Source: Sipunculus nudus
Taxonomy: Eukaryota > Annelida > Sipuncula > Golfingiida > Sipunculidae
Direction: 5' to 3'
DNA: 64,000 nt
Assembly: GCA_026874595.1 (NCBI GenBank)
Contig: CM049306.1
Span: 43,960,019-44,024,018 of the forward strand
Shown here one piece after another: positions 13,501 through 28,000 of the stretch. Position 1 is the first letter of the stretch. Each line of letters begins with the position of its first letter. The notes under the pieces were generated by a model. It saw nothing but the letters and a program-made list of their open reading frames with translations, did not search any database and was not told the DNA's origin. Made by a program: the position numbers and the translations under genes.

Positions 13501-16500
13501 TTTAAAAAATCAAGAAATATTTTTACTCCCATAACAAGAGGATTGCTGAAGCTAGAGATTTTTTGTCAGGGATGTAACATTATTTAATTAAGATTTAATT
13601 GAATACCAAAAATTAGTTCTGATTTTTTCAAATTTTATAAGTTATTAGTATAAATATAAAATTAGTACCTTAAATTTTGCCCAACTTTGACCATGGCACA
13701 TTTGTTTCCTGAGAGCACTGTTGATATAATTTTCATATCATGCACACATAAGGATTTCATCTTTGTAGTTTAGAAAGCTGAAAGAAATTGGCCAAATATT
13801 GTAGCTTTTATTAATGTTTTTATGAGACCATGTCAGACCCAGGCTCAATCCAGCTGCTCTTCAGTCACCTGTATGTTGACCTTGTTGACCTTTTATCAGA
13901 TTATGCATGCTTGAGCGAAGCATACACTGGGGCAGCCAGGCAGCTAATGCCCAGCCACAGTTGATCCAGGTGTCCAACCCAACTCATCTAGTAGTTGTTT
14001 TGAAAAACAACATAATAAACAATAAATTAATAATTTTGTATAGGTTTTTTTTATAACTAATTAAATAAAAATTAATAGAAAAGGAATTTGTTAGTTGATG
14101 AGTAACAGAAAATTAACTTGCAGTTACTGATGATGTAAGAATCTTGTATGGATGGATAGAATGTCAATGTCAATGTTATTCCAAATAACACCATGCAGTC
14201 ACCTATGGTATTTTTCAGTTAAATTTTAATGATAAAAAAAAATAAATCATATTATTCATTACTAATCATTAGGGATCATATGAAGGAAATTAATGATAGA
14301 CAAAGATGCAGTTGATAATATTAATCTAGATTCCTACTGTGTCTAGTGTGTAGATTGATGTGAAAGTAGTCCAAAGTGAATATATGACATTTATTTTTAT
14401 AAATAAAAGCCATAAAACCAGGTACTTATGATCATTATTTAAATGTGTGAATTTTGTATATTCTGGATTCTCAATATCATTGTTTGGCTAAAACTGAATA
14501 AATACTAGAAATGGTGCAAATGCTTTGCAAATGTATTTGAATACGAATATGAATGTACTGCATTAAAAAATTTTATTGCATAAGAATGGGAATTCAGGTA
14601 AAAATGAAAGTATTTGAATACTAGTGCAGATACTTTCAAAATGTATTCATGAATGCATTCATGAATATATATTTTATAATATTATTTCAATAATCATTTC
14701 AGTTATATTTTATTTTAAAAAATCATATAATTTTCTTCTTATTATTATTTTTTAATTATATTGGCTCAATATTTGTTATTAAATTTTAATAAATAGTTAA
14801 ACTCTTTTATTATATGTGCTGCTTATAAGGCCATCCTTAAAAAATTCTCTGTTCAGGCTAACCTGGCCGGTCGAGTTTTTTGGCTGCGGCTGAAATTTTT
14901 TTTTGGACATATCTGCAAATTAATATTTTTTTGTATGAACTTCTGCAAGCGCCTGGGCCCGTAAAAATCTGCCTTCAAGTAGTAGAAAAATAGCCCTTTT
15001 ATTACATTCTTAGATGCCCTTAATTTCCATTATGAAAAGTATTACCCGACGTTGCCGGTCGTTTAATTTGAGCCTTAAAAATTAGTCAGGTTGTGCCCAT
15101 ATATACGTGGAACGATCGTTATACTCGTGCGCGAGAGAAGAAAAAACGCCGGGAAACCGCCATCAAATTTTGTTATTCTGGCGAAACAGGCCGATAAAAA
15201 TATTGAGCAATTAGAAATGGTTCTTATTTGATTACAAATAAAGCTGACGCTTATCACTGTCGCATTAAATGAAAGTTCTCTCGACATTCATACTGTCAAC
15301 CGACCAATGTTGGCATTTAAACCATGTGACACGTCGATTTGCATAAACACGTGCCTGGAACACGCAGACGTTCTTGTGATTGGCGGAGCGATCACGTGTC
15401 ACAGCCAGAGAGCCAATAAGAGGTTCGTAGTAAAAGTTCACCCCATGTGACTTCATTCCGGACTATTTTGGCGGGAAAATGTTCACTGCCATCGGATCGC
15501 TTACGTTGGTTTTAATTTTTCAGCTACAGTCACGGTCGCACCGTGAGTAGCCTATATAAAGCAAATGACCCGGGCCTATTAAATGGAACCTGTAACTGAC
15601 GATGTGTAACGCACAATCTCCACAAATCAGATGTTTGGTATTACAAGAACTGCGTCATTTTAATAGTTCTGTGGCGATCATGAACAGGGTTTTGCAACCA
15701 CAGCTATCAGAACACGCATAAAATTTTAGCGACCGTCTTTTTCGTTTGTGTTTCTTTTTAACTGCCTCTGTTAAATTATTTCATTTTATTAATTGCCTTT
15801 AAAACAAACAGATATTTTCTGACCGTACGGCATTACTTGTTTAGACGTAGACGAGATAGAGATCAACATTGCTCGCTCAGTCATTAATTATAGAAAAATA
15901 AAAAATGTCCAGCATTACTTCCATTAGGCACCGTGCCTCTCATTGATTTTTTGTTTGTTTGTTTCTGATTCTTTTTGCTGGTACCTTATTTACAAGAGGG
16001 TTTTAAAAAGTAAAGAAAGTAACAATAGATTGGCAAAAATATATTGAGAAACTAGAATACGGGTAGTCGACAAGCGACTACGTGTATCCGCCAAAATCAG
16101 AGAAGGACAGGTGAAGTAAGGAATGGATTGAGTGGCAAGGGGATATAGAGTTACATGTGTTAAATATTAGAATGGATCTCTGCCACATAAACATGATTGT
16201 AGGTGGCGCCACCTGTTATTTGAAACTATCCAAGATATATACACAAGCAAAATTTGATGTGGAAAAGTCAAACCACTGTAGAGATATGAGTGATTTTATC
16301 CCACAGCAGACAAACAGATGGATGCTGTGCAAAAATGGCTGCAGGTTGCGCCACCATTTTTGTGTATGTTTTAAAGCTATCCAAGGGCTTCATTTGTGTA
16401 AAAAAATTTTCCTGATTGGTTGAATGAGTCCGGAGATATAAGCATGGATGTCTACAGCATGAATGTGAATGTAGGTGGCACCACCTATCATAAAATCAAG

Positions 16501-19500
16501 AAAGCTATGCGGGATGTATAAGCATGCTGAATTTCAGGTAATTTGGTCAAACCACTGCAGGGATATGAGTGATTTTAACCAAAGGCAGACAAACAGATGG
16601 ACGCTGTGTAAAAATGGCTGCAGGTGACGCCACCATTTTAGTGAATGTTATAAAGCTATCCAAGGGCTACATTTGTGTAAATTTTTTTTCCTGATTGGTC
16701 AAACGGTTCCCGAGATATGAGCTTGGATGTCTGCAGCGTTAACGTGAATGTAGGTGGCGCCACCTGTCATAAAATCGAGAAAGCTATCTAGGATGTATAC
16801 GCATGCCAAATTTTAGGTGAATTAGTCAAACCACTGCAGAGATATGAGTGATTTTAACCCCAGGCAGATGAACAGATGGACACTGTGCAAACATGGTTGC
16901 AGGTGGCACTGCCTTTTGTTGTGTATGTTATAAAGCTATCCCAGGGCTACATTTGTGTAAAATTTTTTTCCGGATCGGTCAACCGGTTCCCGAGATATAT
17001 GGGTTTATGTGTGGAGCGTTAACGTCAATGTAGGTGGCGCCACCTGTCATAAAATCGAGAAAGCTATCTAGGATGTATACGCATGCCGATCTTTAGGTGA
17101 ATTAGTCAAACCACTGCAGAGATATGAGTGATTTTAACCCCAGGCAGATGAACAAATGGACACTGTGCAAACATGGTTGCAGGTGGCACCACCTTTTGTT
17201 GTGTATGTTATAAAGCATTCCCAGGGCTACATTTGTGTAAAAAATTTTTCCGGATCGGTCAAACGGTTCCCGAGATATAAGGGTTTATGTGTGTAGCGTT
17301 AACGTGAATGTAGGTGGCGCCACCTGTCATAAAATCGAGAAAGCTATCTAGGATGTATACACATGCCGAATTTTAGGTGAATTAGTCAAACCACTGCAGA
17401 GATATGAGTGATTTTAACCCCAAGCAGATGAACAGATGGACACTGTGCAAACATGGTTGCAGGTGGCGCCACCTTTTGTTGTGTATGTTATAAAGCTATC
17501 CCAGGGCTACATTTGTGTAAAATTTTTTTCCGGATCGGTCAAACGGTTCCCGTGATATATGGGTTTATGTGTGGAGCGTTAACGTGAATGTAGGTGGCGC
17601 CACCTGTCATAAAATCTAGAAAGCTATCTAGGATGTATACGCATGCCGAATTTTAGGTGAATTAGTCAAACCACTGCAGAGATATGAGTGATTTTAACCC
17701 CAGGCAGATGAACAGAGTGACACTGTGCAAAAATGGTTGCAGGTGGCGCCATCTTTTGTTGTGTATGTTATAAAGCTATCCCAGGGCTACATTTGTGTAA
17801 AATTTTTTTCCGGATCGGTCAAACGGTTCCCGAGATATATGGGTTTATGTGTGGAAACAGACGCACAAACGGACGCTGGGCAGAGACGAAAGGTCAGAGG
17901 TCAAGAGGAGTTCTCCGGAAACGAACGCGGCGGCGGCGGCGGCGGCGACGGAACCCGGTCAAAAACATAGTATCCGCAAAACTTCGTTTTGGCGGATACA
18001 ATAAGACTTAATGTCCATGAGTAATCTTACAATTATTATAGTATGGACACAACTGCATGCTTGTATATCAGAGTATGACCTGTCAGATGCAAAAAGTCAA
18101 TGCCAATGAAATTTTATTTTATTATAATCAAGCGGGGCATCTGATAACTAGCAATGAAAAGCAAACAAATGTGACCTAGTTTTTAAAACAAAAAACAAAC
18201 AGAAATGAATACACCTAAGACTTTGGGCAGTTAATGTTATATAATACAAATAGATCATGAATGGTTAATTATATTTTTAGTTTTCAATTACTTATTTTTC
18301 ATTTTTACAAAAAAATATAAGGGCCTGTAATTTTTCTTGCGTGCTAATTGTTATAAAATGAAAATCCATGCTGGTGGTGAAGTTTAAATAATACATTGAA
18401 GTCTCAGGGCCTGTATTTCGACTGTTTTTGTTTGTTTTTTAAACTTTTACATGAAATATCATGCACAATTAAGGACTGTATATTGGCGATGCCATTCCAA
18501 ATCACATACTGGCTGTCAAAGGCATCTGCAGAAGGTGAGTGGCATAATCAGGGTACGTCCAATATATGGGTTTATCTTTCAAATAAGTACAGTTTTTTTC
18601 ATATATTTGTATAAACATTTTATATATTCTACTACCTTATAAGGCATTGACTTTAATTAATAAAGAGTTAATTTATTACCATCCTTCTTAATTATACCTC
18701 TTCATTTGCAAAGGAAATCTCAAATCGCACTCATTCATAAAATTCTGGCACTCGCATACAACACAAAATAAAATTGTCTGAAAATTTATGTGAGATCCAG
18801 AAAAGGCTTACAATCCTAATTCGAATCTGTGCAATGAGATATACATCAGTTATAATGCTTTCATGATAACATGCTTGACCATTTTTGGAAAAGTACTTTA
18901 TCACTTTTCACATACGTGAATATTTGACATGTACATGTACAAAGCATATTCTAAAACATTTTGTACCGGAGTACAAGATTTTAAGCCTGTAATGAAACAC
19001 AAAATCTATTCAGAGATACCTTGTTGTACATATTGAATGGAATACGGGTATGTAATATGACATACACCTCACATATGCAAAAACCGGTAAAAAAAAAGTG
19101 CAGTAAACTCCAGATCCTCCTTTAAAAAAATATATTTATCCTCCCTACCTGATGATTTTTTTGGGACCAATGTAAGCCCCAACACAAAAATTTTTAAGGA
19201 TGGCCTAAGTTATATGGCCAAGTCAAAATCTGTGTGACAATAGCACTCCATTTGTTAATAAAATAAATGAAATCAATCCTCTTCCCTGTCTCCAAAGATA
19301 CTATCAAAATCATACATAAGCTAAACACCAACAACTCATAATAAAGCTTATATTTATTACCACACAAAACCAGCATGTGCCTCTTTCCCAAATCTTATTT
19401 TTTATCATATATAACAGCTGAGCGCCATGACCCATGGGTCCCTTGTTTAAAACCTGACAGTTTATTGCCTATGATGAAATTTTAAGTGATTGATGCACCC

Positions 19501-22500
19501 AAAAATATTTCAATGATTTCTATTTCTACTGTTAATATTACCATATATGGGATGGAAATATGATTCTCTATATCTTTAATAATATTATTTTGGTAAAACC
19601 CTTGACAGCGTTTTTTAAAAGCTGACATTTCATTTACTATCGGGATTTTGTGTAAGTGTAACTGTTTAATGCACCAAAAACATTCCAATGATTTATAAAT
19701 CTACTATTAATATTACTTTATATGGGATGGTTGGGATCAGTAAGCAATGCAAATGCATTTCAAATGCAAATGCAGTTCATAAAATGCTTTGTTGTATCAA
19801 TAAGAAAAGGCTTTACAAATCACGGAACAATACTTTAATAACGTATTCTGCCAAATGTAATGGGCATCTGATGTAAATTGTAACATTCATCCAGTGCTCT
19901 TATTTGAGGTCGGACATGCCTGTTGGTGTAATGTGGTGACTTATAATTTTCAACAGTCTATATGTAACCAAATAGAGTTCAAGTGCAAAATGCATTTGAA
20001 AAGTTTTAATAACATTTGCATTCTATTAATTTGAAGCATTTGCATTCAAATGTGCCAAGATGCATTCAAATCCAACCCTGGTATATACATCACTCTATCA
20101 TGGCTACATTAATATCTTTACTTATGAGTTATATAACACACATATATTATGTTCAACTACAAGCTGTCTGCTTTGTGCATTGTCATGGGACAACTTTGTG
20201 CACAGTTCCCTTACCAACCTCAGGGTCACACATTTGGCATTTAACTACTTATGGTCCATGATCTAATAATATGTAACTAGTCAGAAACTCAGAGGTTGGT
20301 ACAGTAGAGAGGTTGGTACAGTAGAGGGGTTGGTACAGTGGAGTGGTTGGTACATTGGAGTGGTTTTAACAAATTATCTCACACAGGTTCGATTATTGGC
20401 AACATCCATGTATAAATAACAAGGAATTGGGTCACTCGGTTACTTTGTAGTGTTGCTGCAATAACTTATGAACAAACATGAAGGATTTTTATAAAACTCT
20501 TCAGAAATGTTAATGAATAAAGTATCTTGCCTTCGTTTGAATACCAGCAAAATCCATGCATATTTAATGAGGTCAGAGATCACCAAATACCTGCTGGGCG
20601 TATTATGCACGTTGCAGAGCTCTTGTTAAATTTTACACTAGTGGTCCACTTTCAGGATCTCATGATAACCTATACAGAATACATTTGTTTATGAATTGTA
20701 TTGTGCAGGACAGGGATGGGACAGTGTTCTTGGATTTTAATGTGTCAGCAATTTAGAGTGGTTCCATTAATATCCTTGTCATGTATATCACATATTTGAA
20801 ACCATTGTAAAAATAAAGCAAACCTCAGTATCTTGATAATGATATAGAACAGTGCAATTATAATGTATAAATGTATTTAACTATACAATGAAATATCACC
20901 TGATGACCACCCTGCTATCATGACCACCCTGCTGAGACGACCACTTTTTTTTGTCCCAGACTAAAGTAAATCTTCAAAAAACCACCTGCTAACAAGAGCA
21001 CTTTGGCTGGTCCCACAGGTGGTCACAGCAGCAAGATTTCACAGTATTTACATAGTATCTATGTTTATATCATTGAGTCTATATCTGTATCATTACCATA
21101 AATAATGGTTTTGATGTTTTACAGATGTTGAAGGAGAAAGGTTATACTTTTGATATAGCGTTTACCAGCGTACTGAAGCGTGCCATCAAGACCCTCTATC
21201 TTATTCAAGACGAGCTTGACCTTCACTGGATTCCAGTCCGCAGACACTGGCGGATCAATGAACGTATGTATGGGGCTCTGCAGGGACTGAACAAAGCAGA
21301 AACAGCAGCCAAACACGGAGAAGAACAAGTTAAGGTAGGATGGTCTGTTACCATTTATATATTATACAATAGTGTAAACTGTCTGAAAGTCCATCTGTGT
21401 TATATATAAAACAAACTGTGAATGAAGACCACTTATGGCAAGTCCCATGGGCGGTCTCATAACACAGGTTTCACTGTACTTAAACTCAATCTGACAGACT
21501 TCAATGCTCTAATGATAGAGCACAGGACTCGAGAGCTGGAAAATTCTGAGTTTAAATCTCAGTAGATTTTAAGTTATTTTAAGTAATTTTCTTGGCTGGG
21601 CCCCCACCTGTAGTGAGTCCTCTGCATTCTTATTGAGTAGGCTATGTAACATTCACAAATTAGTGGATGATATTGGAAGGGCGGGTTCCTCATTTATATG
21701 AAACAGCAGTTGGGATGGTTGTTTCATTATACACCCAGGAACTGCAGGTGAAGTAGACAATGAGTTATGGGGAGACCAGGATATTAAATGATTGGAAGTT
21801 ATTGAATTACCACCCTTGCACTTATTCCCAGTCTAAAATGAAGTCAGCATAGTTCTGTTAAGAATTTGTTAAGTAAGCATTAAAAAATAGAAGTGCTACC
21901 TCAACCAAAAGAAATCTTTATCACTTGTTTTAACCATCAGTATTGGTGCTTCACAGCAAGAATTTTTTAAGTTCCTGTTTTTTTATGGGATCAAAACTTT
22001 TTAAGTTCAGTTTGGGACTGAGAGTAGTTCCCATCAGGGCTCACAGGTGGCACTACCTCCCATGTTCTGTCAACTGCATTAATTGATGCTAACACTTTAC
22101 TGCATGTGCCCATTAAGATTTACTTTCAACATTCAAGCAAGGTTAGAACTCTTGTAGGGATAACCTAGGATAAACCAACATTTTTTTACAAAAATTTTTT
22201 TGCTCTTCCATACTCTCTTTAAAAGAACTTTGATATAAAATAGACTTTGGCCTTAAAAAGGCCAGATTCTCCAGCACACCACCACCTGATATTCAGTAGA
22301 AATTTCATATCTTGAGCTCCAGTCATTAAGACAGTTCTTTCAAGAAAACAAAATAACAAAATTTAGATAAAAAATCCTTTTTTATTTGTGCTTTTACCTA
22401 TTTAACAAAACAATTATGTTACTATCAATTTGTCAAGTGATCATCTAATACTTATAAAAGGAATTCGGTCCACATTGGTGCGCAGTGTTCTCTAAAACCG

Positions 22501-25005
22501 CGTTGTGTACAATATTGTGTCATGCATCATTTTAAAGGTTATTATCCCCGCAGTGATATGAAAATAAATAATTTTTAATATACATATAATTTTGAGTGAT
22601 TTTTCAGTTTTTTTACCGAACACAGCCAAACTGCTTTTGGCAATCACCGGAATGCGTGCATCGTGGTCACTTAACCTGTAACACTAAGGACTATTGTTCA
22701 TATGAATAACGCTTGCTTTCAATGAGGGATTTGATCTACGTGCGTGGTCAGTAAAAGAGAAAAACACATGTTTCTCGCTTTATGAAATGGAGAGTTCAAC
22801 CCAGCAGGATTAATGACAAAACCCAATTCAACCGCCCAGTTTCAGGAACAAGGCTGGTTTTGGGGTGGGGTTGGGTGGTGGCGGGGGTTTCAGGGCTCAA
22901 AATTTGTCTGATATGAAGAAAAAAGGTTGCGGTAGCTGAAAATGGGATACGGACCCACTGCATGGAGTCCCGCTGGGTCCGCTTCTGCTACTTACGATGT
23001 ATGCATATTTCTGTTTCTTTCTTCAGGTATAGTTTCCTTGCAACGTACATTTCATTAATCTTTCATGAGTTCCTCACATCAACCTATTCTTTATACGTCC
23101 AACATTGGAAACCAGTCAGATATCAACAAAACACTGTATGCCTCCACGTGTAATTCCAGTTTGCAATGTAAACCATCACTGACCAGGTCTTCAAGGTAAA
23201 CATACCGGGGTTTGATTTTTGCCACGAGCACAGCGCCACAAAATAGCAGTAAAAAATATTTGTACATATCGTATTCCAAGAGTATCCCACTAAAAATCTA
23301 TATTTTCTTTTAACATTTATAATAAAAAATGAGCCAACATTCAATATCTCAGTAAAAATATATCTCCCAGACCCGGGTAAAAAGCCCGGTATACCGGGTT
23401 TATCAGCTAGTAAGAAATATTTATGGTAAACCTAACATGAAAATATTTGCCTAATCACACTGATTTAAAAAAAAAGTTTGTGAGAAACAAAACCGTTTGG
23501 CCTTAACCAACCTTTTCTAGGCCTAAGGGCATTCTGAATGACAGCTGGGTTAGTTTATGTAGGGGTTAATCACCTTTCTTTTTTTAATCATATAAATCCT
23601 TCCATTTGTTCAGCTCTCACACAGTTCTACCGTTGCTTAAGGAGCAAGTGATGTTCTTTTTAGTTTGTATCCTCCTGTGTTTTGAGGACTTGGGTGTGTT
23701 CCCAAAAAAGTGTTATTCTGCTCTAACCTTTGCTGATACATGTCCTCATGCAATTAAACTCCCACAGATAGAGTGATCATTCACGCCTTTCTTGTTGCAT
23801 CCCTGTGCCCTTATCAAATCCTAAAAGGTTTATTTCTACCAGTTTTTTTTAAACCGTTCATGAGGCTCATGATTTGCATACACAGTAAACCCTGGATGTC
23901 ACACTCATGGGTCACATATTAAAATTATGGTTATTCTACTTTTAAGTATTTATATGTTCTTTTCAGTGTATTATAGGTCGGATGGTGTTCTTGCACTGAA
24001 ATGATCAGTGTATTTACTGTATGTTGGTGTGTTTTAGATCTGGCGGCGCTCCTATGACACCCCACCTCCTCCAGTGGATGAGAGCAGTGAACATTTCCCC
24101 GGCAATGACCCCAAGTATGCTGTAAGTACACTTTGTTAGTGCCCCAAGTATGCTGTAAGTACACTTGTGTAATGCCCCAAGTATGCTCTAAGTAAATCTG
24201 TGTCAGTGGTGGATTGAGGGGGGGGGGGGGGGCGCCCGCAGCGCGCGCCCCCTGGTCGAGCTGAAACATCTCTTATTTCGTCTATTTCTTTTCCCATTTA
24301 TTTGTAATTTATTTTCATTTTACACAAAAATTTTTAATTCCATAGAAATAATATTATTAAATTATCCACATTTTATTACTTTCCAATTCATAAGTTTAGG
24401 ATATTAATGAACAGCTTTGTGATTGAGTCCATATTATAAGGTAGCATCCAAATATTTCTATAACAAGTGTCTCTGTTATAACACTCTGCTGGGTCATACC
24501 ACCGAGGAACCCTGAAACTGCATTCGCCTGTGAGTGAGGCACGGCCTTCCCGTTAGCCTAAGGAAAAGCCGGTAAAAAAATTTATATAGTACTTAAATAG
24601 ATGATGATATTTGGCAAGTTATAAACATAAAATGTTGATGTCAATGGTGAAAATGCACATCTATATATATAACTTGCAAAATATCATCTATCAAAAGTAA
24701 TTCTCGTGGTAAAATAATTGTTAAAAGTGTTCAAGTAGAATGTTGATGTCAATGGTGAAAATGCACATCTACTTTCCAGTTAATATCCTTATTTTGAGGA
24801 AATATAAATATGAAATCCGGCCACATATTAATATACCCCCAACAGAAAATCCTCATACTTTATGTCACAGGTACTTCAAAATGTCCTCTTTACATTGCAC
24901 ATTAAAAAAAAAAAAAAAAAATATCCCCATACCCTCCCCCATATACCTGTAATTAACTTAAAGGGATGCATGGTGAAAATAGACGAAATGAAAAATAAAT
25001 ATTTC

Positions 25006-25070
<65 letters not shown>

Positions 25071-28000
25071 TTTACCAAACAAAATTTTAAGAACTTAGAT
25101 TTAATAATATCCATTAGCCACCAACCAAATATTAGCGCCCCCCTGTTCCCGAATTTCAGGATCTGCCACTGTGTGTAATAACCTAAGTTTGCTGTAAGTA
25201 CACTTGTGTAAAGCCCCAAGTATGCTGTAAGTACACTTTGTTAATGCCCAAAGTATGCTGTAAGTAAATCTGTGTAATAAACCAAGTTTGCTCTAAGTAC
25301 ACTTATGTAATGCCTCAATGTCTTGTATCTTGTGAGTGCACTACTGTTATACCCCAAATATGCACAATGTTATGGCCATGTTATTATACAAGTACACCAG
25401 TTTCATTTACAGTTTCATATGCCAAGAATTTTGTACATAATAAATGCCCCAGGGATGCTGTAAATATACTGGTGTAATACCCAAAGTATGTGGTAAGTGC
25501 AGAGTAATCTAATATGGACAACCAGTTTTCAGCCATCTGGGCTCTTAATCCTATCATTTTAGCATCATCATCATTTCCTAATCATATTTATTATAAATTC
25601 CTCATTTGCAGCTGTGGATGAGGTTGATTATGTGTTTATGTATGACAGAAACATGTTATGTACATTTATTCTTTGTAGCAGGTGCATTTATCATAAATAT
25701 CATTCGTTGTTTCACTTATCTTATGTTTAAAATCAGTGATAATAGTCTTTGGCTAATGTTTGTATTTCATAAAACTTGCTTAAAATAAAATTTGTATTGT
25801 ATTGTATTGTATTGTATTGTACCAGTGTTACCTCCCCCCACCCCCAGCATGCTGTAAGAACACTGATATATTAAATAACCTATGTCATATGATATCTACT
25901 TAATATGTACTGCTCTGTGGCCTTTTTCATGAAGATTAACTATACCCTGTGAGCAATTTAAGGGTACAAGACATACAACAGGTATCTTATGCACTCTCAC
26001 TGTACTTTCATCATATATCAACACGCTGTAATACTTTTTATCTTTTCAGCTGGTTGACAGGAACCTCATCCCTAAATGTGAATGTCTGAAGGACACTGTG
26101 GGTCGTGCTCTTCCATACTGGTTTGACCAGATTGTTCCTGAGATTTTGGTACTTTCATTTATAAAGGATAACATATCAATTAAATTTATTTTCACTAAAC
26201 TATTTCTTTCAAACTAATGATACCTGAGTTCTGTATTTAGCCAGCTTGTATTGCTAGGTGTTTTTAATTTAACCAAATGCTCAGTAATTAACATTAAATA
26301 AAATCAAACAATTAAATGGCTCTGTTAATACAGTCATTTAAAGTGCAGAGACAGAATACCAGATCAACTCATGGGTCCACCAAGTGCAACCACCTGGGGT
26401 GACAGAGCCAACAAATTCATATTGTTCCTTTTACATCAGTTGATGGATAAATACATTTATGCATAGTGCAGGCTCTTTTGTGTATTACCGGTATGCATCT
26501 TTGAAATGACCAACAAGGTGAATATTTTTACATTGCATTGTTACTTTTTTAGTTTTTAAATTTCTGTTATTGCTATCAGGATTACTGAATCACTTAGTAC
26601 ATTTTTTGTTTTCATAACAACAGCAAGGGAAGAAAGTTCTGATCGCTGCCCATGGCAACAGTCTACGTGCCATGGTGAAGTACCTTGACAACATGTCTGA
26701 TGCAGAAATCATGGGCCTGAACATCCCTACAGGTCAGTAACTTGGTTTTGTAAAAATTATAAATTAGTATGAGTTATCTGATCCATGACAAGTGTTACAT
26801 GTTTTATGAGTTGCAGATTCAGTCATGCAGCATCCACAATAAAAAAGACTTACATGAGTAAATGTGTGAATATATCCTTAATTCCTTATAACTTAGGTAC
26901 ATATATACAAAATATAGAATAGAAATATGGTTCATTACATATTGTCTATGAGGAGGATACCTATTAAATTTAACTGTACTTGGCTTTGGTCCCTCCGGTG
27001 TTCCTGACAAATTCCTATGATTTATCTCATGTCCTGTATAGCTTGAAGCAAACCCAGAGGCCACAACAGAGGACTTACTTTAAGTGAGTCAGTACATGTG
27101 TGAAACAGAAAAGTTAAAGTCCATTGGTAATTGCAGAGGTACATCCATGCCAACAAATAAAGTTTGTACTGGTTACGTTCAGGCCTACAAAACGTTGATA
27201 CATATATGTGCACCAAATCATTTCAAAACTGGTTGAGCTCTTGTGATTCACAATGTCTTTTGTTTCTTTGAATTTGGCTGAGCGTTGTCCTTTGTTTTCT
27301 GGAACCTTGTATTCTTCTACGCTTTGCTGCCAGTGTAATACATATTGTCCCTATAGCCATGACCACATGTGATGATGACCCTGGCTCCCCATACAATCGA
27401 CTGTTCACTTGTTGGGTCGTCATCTTTACCATTATTACACAAGTAAATAAGCTAGCCTACACTAAGTCTAATATCTTTGTCTGAGTGATCAGATCTGCTG
27501 CAAGGTTTATATCATATTTAACTACCCAATGCATCTGGCTCACTTTTGAATTTTTGGAGCCTTGGTTTATTTTAGGAATGTGGGTGGATATGCAGATAAT
27601 TATATATATGAAAAGACTGTACATCTAAAATGCATATCCCAAGTCCCAGTTCTTATTGGAGCAAGTAAAGGCAGTCACAAGAAACTTTTAACCATTTACT
27701 GTTTACAAGCCCCTAAAGAGCACTCAAAATGGGCAACTAGAGTGCCATGATATGTATAGATTCTTTCAGGACAAAAATATTGCACTTTTTTTTTTAAGTT
27801 TCATGATTTTTAATAATCTTCAGCAAACCCTGTTATTGGGAACTGTTGAAAATTTGATAAAAATGCAAAACAAGTGACCCATGAGTCATTATGCTCAGCT
27901 GACTGGGAAGAGATTCACACAAGTAAATTTTATCATCTGAATGGTAGTATATACCCATTCAACTGAAGCATTAAACAGATTAACCAACAGGCCAAGATTG

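Larger units (their letters stand above)
12437..19448 (-). mobile_element. F3 element copy a (minus), interrupted by F1
   Basis: The 3' terminus is at the left: a T-run and the stem GCTCAGCTGACT (12444-12455) pairing with AGTCATCTGAGC, then GACAGA/GGACGG-like repeats (reverse strand) to about 12535. The 5' terminus is at the right: CAGCTGAGCGCCATGACCCATGGGTC ends near 19448 with CCTTGTTT (read as two joined stretches, 19415-19440 and 19441-19448). The core next to the 3' end is a diverged duplication of about 650 bp (12550-13190 and 13200-13850) shared with copies c and e. A 280-bp-unit F1 element and a promoter-like CpG-rich patch lie inside. At 7 kb the pairing of these two ends is inferred from order and orientation. 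Confidence 0.5.
24109..25505 (+). repeat. 33-bp tandem array copying the exon-3 splice donor
   Basis: Units with period 33 bp start at 24109, 24142 and 24175; the array resumes at about 25180, 25214, 25247 and 25280, with degenerate units to about 25500. The unit (CCCCAAGTATGCTGTAAGTA plus about 13 bp) contains the last 13 bases of PGAM exon 3 and its GTAAGT donor. Intact GTAAGT copies remain near 24155, 25193, 25226 and 25260; other units have CTAAGT or GTAAAT. Using the 24155 copy would add six codons ending in TAG. A DNA-transposon-like insert splits the array. Confidence 0.85.

Noticed and set aside
16160-17860. A CRISPR array
   Set aside because: Units are contiguous 280-bp satellite repeats without short repeats separated by unique spacers, and the genome is animal.
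17725-18011. Open frames ending in poly-Gly or poly-Arg
   Set aside because: They lie in the last F1 unit and its (CGG)n tract; other units do not keep the frame.
21497-21569. A functional tRNA gene
   Set aside because: D and T arms pair, but the acceptor and anticodon stems do not; a degenerate SINE head is more likely.
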